From contig JAGTTD010000001.1 of assembly GCA_018398585.1 (NCBI GenBank), positions 28,093,438-28,157,437 of the forward strand: a stretch of 64,000 bases of DNA, given 5' to 3'. Under the pieces are notes generated by a model. The model worked only from the letters and a program-made list of their open reading frames with translations. It ran no database searches and was not told the DNA's origin. The stretch comes from Simmondsia chinensis (lineage: Eukaryota; Streptophyta; Magnoliopsida; Caryophyllales; Simmondsiaceae). Each line of letters starts with the position of its first letter. The first letter of the stretch is position 1. The position numbers and the translations under genes were made by a program. Shown here in pieces: positions 56,227-64,000 of the stretch.

Positions 56227-56862
56227 ATGTTGTTGCATTATATGACAACCCCTTTATACCAGATTTATAGTAAGATGAAAGATGCTAAGGAAATCTGGGA
56301 GGCCTTGTGTAATAAGTATGGGATGGATGATAGCGCCGCTAAAAAGTATGTATGCACTAAGTGGTTGTCTTTCACCTTGACTGATGATAAACCTATTCGA
56401 GATCAAATCCATGAGTATGAAAATTTGTGTGCTGATATAATTAATGAAGGAATGAAAATGTGTGAGATGTTTCAGGCGAATTGTCTCATTGAGAAATTGC
56501 CTCCTTTGTGGGAAAACTATAAGACTCAATTGAAACATAAAATGAAAGACATACTTTACAAGAGCTAGTTTCCCACCTTAATCTCGAGGATCAAAACCAA
56601 AAACAAGCAAAAGAGAGGTCCTATGAGCACTCATCTATGTCTGTTAACCTGGTTGAGTCTAAGGGTACAGGAAAGAATGACAGGTTTAAGAAGCCATGGA
56701 ACAATAGACGCTCCAACCGAAGCTCGAGCTCGAGCTCAAACTCAAAGCAGAAGTAGACCGTGCAAGAGACCACAGAACAACCCCGAAGGTGGACGGAAAC
56801 GAGTCAAGGGAAGATGCTGGACCTGTGGTGAGATAGGCCATACCTTGAGACACTCCAAGTAG
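56227..56862 (+). pseudogene. Gag with defective zinc knuckle (+ strand copia)
   Basis: It reads MLLHYMTTPLYQIYSKMKDA, KEIWEALCNKYG, then IHEYENLCADIINEGMKM and EKLPPLWENYKTQLKH. The knuckle near 56812-56856 reads CWTCGEIGHTLRHS; the last Cys of CX2CX4HX4C is missing. A frameshift lies near 56565. Confidence 0.82.
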
Positions 56863-56930
56863 GGATTTGGACTGGGAAAACCTAAAGAACACAAACCCAG
56901 GCCAACCTCACCAAGAGCGGAGATGTCTTT

Positions 56931-57376
56931 GTGGCCATGATCTTCGAGGTGAATATGGTTGGGAACATGGTCGAGTGGGTTGTAGATACTGGTGCGACGA
57001 GGCACAGCTGCACCAGTAAGGACCTGTTCCATGAGTATGAAAAAACTGATGTGGGGATTGTGTGTTCATGGGCAATTCTAGTTCGCTCCCTGTTCTTGGC
57101 ATGGGAAAGGTCCTTCTAAAACTTAACTCTGGAAAGTTCTTATCTTTACAAAATGTGTTGCATGTCCCTGATCTACGTAGAAATCTTGTTTCTGGTGCTT
57201 TTCTTAACAAAGCTGGTTTTAAATTAACTTTTGAATCTGATAAACTTGTTATCACCAAAAACACTAGCTTTGTGGGGAAGGGTTTCTGTATGGGGGGTCT
57301 CTTTGTACTTGATGTTGAAATGAATGAGAATACATCTACTTCTACTTATATTGTCTTTGGATTTGTGGCATGCTAG
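56931..57376 (+). pseudogene. Protease (+ strand copia)
   Basis: It reads VEWVVDTGATRHSCTSKDLF, with catalytic DTGA intact, then in the next frame FMGNSSSLPVLGMGKVLLKL and LQNVLHVPDLRRNLVSG. One frameshift separates the two. Confidence 0.87.
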
Positions 57377-58327
57377 ACTTGAACATGTGAATTATAATTC
57401 GGTCAAGAGACCTAAACAAATGAGTTTAATTCCCAAATGTAGTTTAACCGAACCTGACAAATGTGGTATATGTGTTGAGGCCAAGCAGCCTAAGAAGCCT
57501 TTTAACAAATCAGTTGAACGAACATCTAGCCTACTTAAACTTGTGTATAGTGACTTAGGTGACTTTAAGAACACCTTGAGTAGAGGTGTAAGAGATACTA
57601 TATTACCTTCGTTGATGCCCACTTGAGATTCACTAAAGTATATCTCCCGAGTTCTAAGGATGAGGCTGAGGAGATGTTCCTCAAGTATAAGGTAGAAGTT
57701 GAGAACCAATTATACTGTAGAATCAAAAGGGTTAGGTCTGATAGAGGAGGTGAGTATGACACTACCTTCCTTAAGAAGCATTTTGACAAATGCGGTATTA
57801 TTCATGAAGTATCAGCCCCTTATACACCTCAATAGAATGGTATAGCCGAAAGGAAGAATAGAACCCTTAAAGAGATGATGAATGCTATGCTGATTAGCTC
57901 AGGCCTACCCTCAAGCTTGTGGGAGGAAGTTACGTTTTTTGCATGCCGTGTGCTTAATAGAGTTCCACATAAAAGGCTAAATAGGACACCTTATGAATTA
58001 TGGAAGGGCTATGCGTCTAACCTTCAATACCTCAAAGTGTGGGGTTGTCTTACTAAAGTTGGGGTCCCAGAATTTAAAAGAAGTCAAATAGGTCCCAAAA
58101 CTGTAGATGCTGCGTTTATTGGTTACACTATGAACAGTGCTACATATAGATTCATGTTATTGAATAGCTCGAACCTTGGGCTCGGTAAGATCATGGAGTC
58201 TCGAGATGCTGAGTTCTTCGAGCATGTGTTTCCCATGAAAGAATATGTGCATATGCCTTTGCCTGTTTCCTTACCTGATGCATCTACTCCTTCATCTAGT
58301 CATTCGCCCCCTGAACTCGAGGTTTAG
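57324..58327 (+). pseudogene. Integrase (+ strand copia)
   Basis: The head reads LWHARLEHVNYNSVKR with CGICVEAKQPKKPF. The core reads KVEVENQLYCRIKRVRSDRG and GEYDTTFLKKHF, then a TAG precedes NGIAERKNRTL. The C-terminal part (57875-58327) reads SSGLPSSLWEEVTFFACRVL and AAFIGYTMNSATYRFM. Stops lie near 57624 and 57834. Confidence 0.87.
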
Positions 58328-58499
58328 GAACTTAGGAGAAGTAAGAGGGCTTGAACTGAGACTAATTTTGGACCTGACTTCATTACTGCAACTCTGTCTG
58401 AACATCCTGATTTTTATGAGCATGTTGTTAGTGCATTCATGCTAGAGGAAGATCCTAAGGTCTATCATGAGGCCATGAGATCTATCAATGCCCTACTTT

Positions 58500-59986
58500 G
58501 AGGTCATGAATAATGAGCTAGACTCAATCATGAGTAAAGGCACTTGGGTGTTAGTGGACCTTCCTAGGGGATGCAAGCCCATATGGTGTAAATGGGCGTT
58601 TAAAAAGAAATTGAGGGCTGATGGGTCAATTGATAAATTTAAGGGCAGAATTAGTGGATAAGGGGTATACTCAAAAGGTATGGACTTGTTTGATACCTAT
58701 TCACTCGTGACTAAGATAGCCATTGTGAGACCTTTGATTGTTCTAGCGTCCATACATAACCTTGTGGTACATCAAATGGACGTCACAACCGCTTTCTTGA
58801 ATGGTGACCTTAAGGAAGAAATTTACATGGAACACCCCGAGGGGTTCGAGGTTCCAGGTATGGAGCATAAAGTTTGTAAACTTGTAAAGACCTTGTATGG
58901 TCTTAAGCAAGCTCCTAAACAATGGCATCAAAGTTTGATTACACTTTGGTCACGCATGGTTTTGTTGTGAACAGTGGTGATGCATGTGTGTACTCTAAGC
59001 ACGTTGATAATGATTGTGTGATTATCTGCTTATATGTTGATGACATGCTTATTTTTGGTACGAGTGTGAATATTGTGAATGCTACTAAGTCTTTCTTGAA
59101 TTCATGCTTTGATATGAAAGACCTAGGCGAGGCTGATGTGATACTTGGAATTAAAGTTGTTAGATCACCCGAGGGCTTGACATTGAGTCAATCTCACTAT
59201 GTGGGGAAAATATTGTGGAAGTTTGGTCACTTTGATGACACTCTTGCTAAAACTCTATGACCCAAAATGTTCGCTTGAAAAGGAACATAGGTGATAGTGT
59301 ATCATAGGCCGAATAGCTAAAATTATTGGTAGCATGATATTTTTGATGAACTGCACTTGTCCTAATATTGCCTATGCTATTAGTAGATTGAGTCATTATA
59401 CCCATAGTCCTAGTGATGAGCATTGGGTTGCTCTGGTTAGGCTTTTGAGATACCTTTGAGGTACCATGGATTGGGGTCTTTGTTATAAACGATTCCCTTC
59501 TGTTTTAGAGGGATACTGTGATGCCAATTGGGTATATGACAGTAATGAGATTAACTTTACTAGTGGCTAAATTTTTATGCTTTCTAACGGTACTATTTCT
59601 TGGAAATCTTGTAAGCGGACCTGCATTGGTAAATCGACCATGGAGTCGGAATTTATTGCTCTTGAGATGGCAGGTTTGGAAGCTGAATGGCTGAGGAATG
59701 TACTAGGAGACATTCCATTGGGGGGAAGCCCACGCTGTTAATCTCGATGCACTGTGACACACGAGCAATCATTGGAGTTGCTCAAAGTGAGGTGTATAAT
59801 AGCAAGCGTAGGCATATTTGCCTGAGGCATGGTGTAGTAAGGCACCTTATTGAGAATAATGTGATCTCGCTTGAGTTTGTAAGGAGTGAGAAGAATTTGG
59901 CAGATCCCCTTACTAAAGGCCTTTCTAAGAAGGCGGTATGTGATATAGCAGAGGGAATGGGGCTTAAGCTCACTTGTGTGTCTTGA
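58500..59986 (+). pseudogene. Reverse transcriptase and RNase H (+ strand copia)
   Basis: It reads MDLFDTYSLVTKIAIVRPL and VVHQMDVTTAFLNGDLKEE, then in the next frame the intact active site YVDDMLIFGTSV and FDMKDLGEADVILGIKV. RNase H ends with HCDTRAIIGVAQSE, RHGVVRHLIENNVI and EKNLADPLTKGLSKK before TGA at 59984-59986. Several stops occur at 59240-59680. Confidence 0.9.
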
Positions 59987-60118
59987 TCTTGGTGGATAAC
60001 CACCTCGGGAGTATTCTTGATGTTCAATGGGTCAACGAAGCCAAGGTTGAGCGTTTTGCGATTAAGCCACCCTAGCCCCTTTTGAGATAATGCTGCTGGT
60101 GGCTTATATCTGTCGAAT

Positions 60119-60490
60119 CTGCCATGACGCTTTAGGCTGAGCTCTATGCTTTTTATGTTGTCCAAAGCCCGTTGTGGTGATGTGATGGTAGCACACTTAA
60201 TGGACACATTGCTACTGCCATGAAGTTTTAGGCTGAGCTTTACGCTCTTAATGTTGTCCATAGCCCGTTGTGGTGGTGTGATGGCAGCACACCTGATGGA
60301 CATATCGCTGCTGCCATAACGTGAGGATGAACTTGAGGCTCTTAATGTTGTCCATAGCCGATACTGGTGGTGCGGGACAACACACTTGATGGACTCACCG
60401 ACTTGCCATGATGTTGAAGTTTGGCTTTGTGCTCTTAATGCAGTCCATAGCCTATGATGGTGGTGTAGGGCAGCACACTTGATGGCCTCA
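60119..60490. repeat. Four tandem copies of a 96-bp unit between pol and the 3' LTR
   Basis: Copies start near 60119, 60215, 60311 and 60403. Each holds ctgccat, a gctc.taatgttgtccatagcc block and ggtggtgtg...gcacac.tgatgga. The third and fourth copies are more diverged. Confidence 0.88.
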
Positions 60491-60862
60491 ACTACGGGAA
60501 TGTGGGGGTAGAAAGTCCCTTTGTTAAGAGTAAGAGCCTACTCTCCAGAGCGTTCCTAAGTACTCAGGTATTAGATCTATTTTGTTGAGAAGGACCTCTT
60601 ACGACCGAATTGCGGAATGTGTTTCAACCCGAGAGCCACATGAAGGGGATGTTTGTGCTCTTCACAATGACCGCTCATGGTTCAAGACTATGTTCACCAT
60701 TGGGTGGTTGTGGGACATGCATGTTCACTAGGTGCCGATTCAAGTCCAAAAGATATTGGTATCATCAAGTGTGAGTCTCATTGCTCAATATACTTCTTAC
60801 CTTCTTCCTTTTATCAAAATTGAGTCATGTAGGGGAGGCTTCAATTTTGAAGTCTTGTGATT

Positions 60863-61265
60863 TGATAAGTGCTAGAAATGTTATATTTAATTATCATACT
60901 TTATGCTTTTTGGTTGTGTTTTTTTTATGATTATTTACATTTTTAAATTAATAATTCTTTATTTTCGGATTTTAGTAATTATTTGATTATTTCCTTGATT
61001 TTAGGAGCTGATATGGGATTAATTGATAAGAAATTTGGATGGCAAGCTGGAGGGAATTTCAGTTGGATGAAAATCTACTTAGAATCTCAATTGGATAAGA
61101 ACTGGAAGTTACTTGGGCGCCAAGAAGCTCGTTTTATGTGGCAAAACATTTTTGGGCTTTTTGACTTATTTTCCAGCTGGCAAATGTTTATCTTAAGGTG
61201 TTTCCTAATTCAAAAAGGATTCCAAGAAGATTACATGCCTAATTTTTAGGAGAATTCAGTTAAAA

Positions 61266-61307
<42 letters not shown>

Positions 61308-62304
61308 GTGGAGAGCCCTAACCAAGCATCATTAGGGGATACACGTTTTGAAGATCCAAGGAGCTGTAGAGACGTGTTCTTCATCATTTAATTCAGCATG
61401 AGTTCTTCTTATCTTTTCTTTAATTCTTTCTTTTCTTCAATGATCATGAGTGTGTAATCTTTTATTATTCAGTAGAGAAAGGATTGAAACCATGAATTTG
61501 TGATCATGAGACAAGTATTTTGATTTTAATGAATTTCACATCGCTATGTTTAAATATCTATGAATCATCTATGCTTGAATGTCATGATTGATGGATTGGT
61601 TGTGTAGGCGGCCTACTACTCAATTACTTCTTGATATCTAATGCTAGTTAATGATTCTAAGTTCGTAATTGCTTGGTTGAATTAACACAAGTAGCAAATA
61701 ATAGAAACATGGATGGTCAAGTTTATGCTTTTTGTTATGGTGTTTTATAGTCTAGATTAAATATCTGCGTCGTCGTATGTTATTGTCCAGGATTGATGAT
61801 GTCTTTCTCATTCGTTAAAGCTGCCTTGAGATTAAACTTTTCAATCGTTTGAGGGTTGTTTAGTGGTTAGGGTTTAATTGCAGGTCGTCTGGATTAAACC
61901 AAAATTAAGGAAAGATAGGGAATAATAGCTTCGTTGGTGAATTCTACAGTCAATCTATTTAAACTAGTGAATTGAATGTGTTGATGATTAATTACTAAAT
62001 TCATGGTGAATTTCTCTATTCTCTATTGAATGCTTTTAATATATTGTTAAGAACCTTTAGAAAGTTCACATCTTTAACAGATTACTTCATCTAGCGTACT
62101 TTAGATAGTTGAATCCAGAACCCCCCCCCCCCCCCCCCCCCCCGGGAATTTACTTGCGTTATTAGATTAGTTATTTAGGAAACTCGAATTTAGATAATTG
62201 AAACACTTTAATCCTCGTGGGATCGACCTCTACTTACCCTATATACTAGTTAGTTAGGTTGATTTAGAGTTTAATTTTAATTTGCTGCACTCGGCACGCA
62301 TCAA
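60863..62304 (+). repeat. 5' LTR of the Athila-like element
   Basis: TG...CA ends. It contains a (TA)n tract (about 61269-61300) and a 23-base poly-C run (62121-62143). The frame at 60983-61249 inside it has no domain and I do not treat it as a gene. Confidence 0.82.
62121..62143. repeat. Poly-C run of 23 bases
   Basis: A long homopolymer in the LTR, just before cccgggaattt. The partner LTR is outside the window, so it cannot be compared. Confidence 0.9.
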
Positions 62305-62308
62305 ATTT

Positions 62309-62326
62309 TGGCGCCGTTGCCGGGGA
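62309..62326 (+). other. Primer-binding site, Asp tRNA type
   Basis: It reads tggcgccgttgccgggga, four bases after the LTR end. This is complementary to the 3' end of plant tRNA-Asp, used by Athila and related elements. Confidence 0.9.
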
Positions 62327-62398
62327 TTATCGTTTATTTTTTTATTTGAATTCGAAACTCTCTAAATTTTTTTTCTTCTTCTTGTTTTTGTATTTTTT

Positions 62399-64000
62399 AT
62401 GAGTGAGGAATCTGATTCTAGACTCTTTCGTATTAGACAATTCATTCAAGAACACTCAAGCTCATCTAATCCACTTTTGTTCAGAGATCGTGGTAGTGAT
62501 CGTGATTCGGATACACAATCGAGCATGGCTAATCGAACCTTGAAAGAGCTTGTTGCTCCGGATTTAGATCAACAACCTTTATGCATTGTTTATCCTGCTT
62601 TAGAAGTACCGTTGAAATTACATTATGGATTCATACACTTACTTCCCAAATTTCATGGTCTTGCAGGTGAAGATCCTCACAGGCATTTAAAGGAGTTCCA
62701 TGTGGTTTGCTCGACCATGAGACCAGAGTGTGTTGAAGAAGAACAAATAAGATTAAGGGCTTTTCCTTTCTCATTGCAAGATGCAGCAAAGGATTGGCTC
62801 TACTATTTACCTTCCGGGTCCATTATCACGTGGAATGAATTGAAGAAACAATTTTTGGAGAAGTTTTTCCCAGCTTCAAGAGCAGCCATCATAAGGAAGG
62901 AAATTTGTGGCATTAGGCAATTTAGTGGGGAGACTTTGTACGAATATTGGGAGCGATTCAAGCGCTTATGCTCTAGCTGTCCTCAACACCAAATAACCGA
63001 TTAATTGCTCATCCAATATTTCTATGAAGGACTATTACCCACCGAAAGGAGCATGATTGATGCGGCTAGTGGTGGTGCATTGGTAGACAAGACCCCAATA
63101 GCAGTTAGGGAATTGATCTCCAACATGGCCGCTAATACCCAACAATTTGGCTCAAGGAATGAGCCTCCTCAAAGGGTTAATGAGGTAAGTGTTAATTCTA
63201 TTGAACAACAACTTTCGAACTTAACCTTGCTTGTTAGTCAATTGATTCCAGGAAATGCACAACAAGTCAAAACTTGTGGAATTTGCATGGTTGCGGGACA
63301 CCCAACCGACGCATGCCCTACGTTGCAAGATGAGCAAGTAGACGCCATTGGTGGGTACCCTGGTCCACCTCAAAGGAAATATGACCCATTCGCTAACACA
63401 TACATTGAGGGATGGAGGGACCACCCAAATTTGAGATACGGCAATCAAGGAGCAAGGAATGCGTTTCCTAACAATCCGCCTAGCTTTTCACAATTGCACT
63501 TTCAACAAAGGCAGCCCATGAACCAAAACCAAAATCAAAGTCAAGGTACGTCTCTTGAGGATATAGTTAAGACCCTTGTTAATAATTCTTTGCAATTTCA
63601 ACAATCTGTAGGGCAATTTCAAAGAGAGACAAGGACGAGCATCCAGAACTTGGAAACTCAAGTGGGGCAATTAGCTACCTCCATTGGTAGGCTAGAAGCG
63701 CAAGCCTCAAACAAGTTCCCTTCTCAAACAATCGTGAACCCAAAAGAAAATGCTAGTGCGACTGTTTTGAGGAGTGGGAAGGAGGTAGAAGCACCCACAA
63801 AGGCTTCTTCTAAGTACCACAGCCGAGACGCGAAGGAGGAGAAAGAATTGGAGCCCACCCCACTAGAAAAGGCTGAATCCAAGGGCAAGCAAGAGAAGGA
63901 TGAAATTCTTGAGGTAACATGTAATTCACCTTCTTCGTTTGAATATAAGCCTATCCCTCCTTTTCCTAGCAGGTTAGCAAGATCAAAGAAAGAAGAGGTC
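62399..64000 (+). pseudogene. Gag of the Athila-like element, one stop, open to the window end
   Basis: From ATG (62399) the frame reads ANRTLKELVAPDLDQQPLCI, then FHGLAGEDPHRHLKEFHVVC and FPFSLQDAAKDWLYYLPSG, the gag domain of Athila/Tat relatives. TAA at 63002-63004 interrupts it between ITD and LLIQYFYEG; the same frame then stays open to 64000. A knuckle reads CGICMVAGHPTDAC (CX2CX4HX4C, near 63281). A coiled-coil stretch (SLQFQQSVGQFQRETRTSIQ) and a charged tail follow. A single stop suggests a relatively young copy. Confidence 0.87.

Larger units (their letters stand above)
55484..60862 (+). mobile_element. Ty1/copia element on the + strand, inactive, its 3' LTR cut by another element
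   Basis: An LTR-like region (about 55484-56190) is followed by gag, protease, integrase, reverse transcriptase, RNase H, a tandem-repeat region and a second LTR start (about 60841). Both LTRs share cttcaattttgaagt(t/c)ttgtgattt. The second LTR is interrupted at 60862 by the Athila-like element. No primer site is visible and gag starts abruptly, so the 5' junction has probably lost sequence. Many stops are present. Confidence 0.85.
60863..64000 (+). mobile_element. 5' part of an Athila-like Ty3/gypsy element; continues past the window
   Basis: A 1442-bp LTR (60863-62304) starts tgataagtgctag and ends gcacgcatca. A tRNA-Asp primer site and a long gag follow. It inserted into the 3' LTR of the copia element; the left target is probably gattt (60858-60862), and the right copy would lie outside the window. 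Gag has one stop. Confidence 0.87.

Noticed and set aside
59782..60303. A 173-codon open frame on the minus strand
   Set aside because: It runs antisense across copia RNase H and the 96-bp tandem array. Its internal repetition mirrors the DNA repeat, and no domain is visible.
60119..60490. CRISPR-like array
   Set aside because: The units are contiguous 96-bp tandem repeats with no spacer structure, in a plant retrotransposon.
60983..61249. An 88-codon frame near the window end
   Set aside because: It lies wholly in the LTR of the Athila-like element and shows no domain.

Overview
This is nuclear DNA from a flowering plant with a repeat-rich genome. The evidence is one recognisable host gene with GT-AG introns, Ty3/gypsy lineages typical of plants (a chromodomain Reina-like element, a dual-RNase-H Tat element, an Athila-like element), several Ty1/copia elements, a TRIM-like element, MULE and hAT miniature elements, and SINEs and a LINE whose 3' end matches the angiosperm SINE tail. 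The species cannot be named from the sequence.

Host gene: eight exons on the + strand (2362-2421, 18234-18347, 18502-18571, 18643-18791, 25042-25143, 25284-25484, 43266-43328, 43499-43651) encode 304 open codons. They match the BAR-domain part of a plant SH3 DOMAIN-CONTAINING PROTEIN, closest to SH3P1, as recalled without a search. The SH3 exons are not in the window. Where the family has its ATG, this copy has AGG, with an in-frame stop just upstream. The gene is spread over more than 41 kb because transposons filled introns 1, 4, 6 and 8.

Layout. 1-2361: decayed repeat and gene 5' region. Intron 1 (2422-18233): MULE-type MITE, complete Reina-like gypsy element (3664-8896, -), tRNA-type SINE, a 28-bp SINE stub, second MULE-type MITE, complete copia element (12085-17326, -). 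18234-18791: exons 2-4. Intron 4: L1 LINE fragment, tRNA-type SINE, 3'-truncated gypsy (20840-24688, -). 25042-25484: exons 5-6. Intron 6: complete 15.4-kb Tat element (26647-42048, -). It carries a solo LTR, two hAT-type MITEs, an RTE-type LINE, SINEs and a decayed antisense accessory ORF. 43266-43651: exons 7-8. 43652-64000: tandem and inverted repeats, copia fragment (44890-48813, -), TRIM-like element (48814-50831, +), copia fragment (50842-53933, -), a composite retroposon with a 5S rRNA head (54800-55127, -), copia element (about 55484-60862, +), and the 5' part of an Athila-like gypsy element (60863 to the window end, +) inserted in the LTR of that copia element.

No autonomous element looks active: every pol seen has stops, frameshifts or damaged catalytic motifs. 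The most interesting items are the 5S-headed SINE whose 3' domain is shared with the RTE LINE at 36651-37327, the very short SINE stubs with perfect target-site duplications, the lost start codon of the host gene, and the antisense ORF inside the Tat element. All coordinates and identities were read by eye; family names rest on recognised motifs, not searches.
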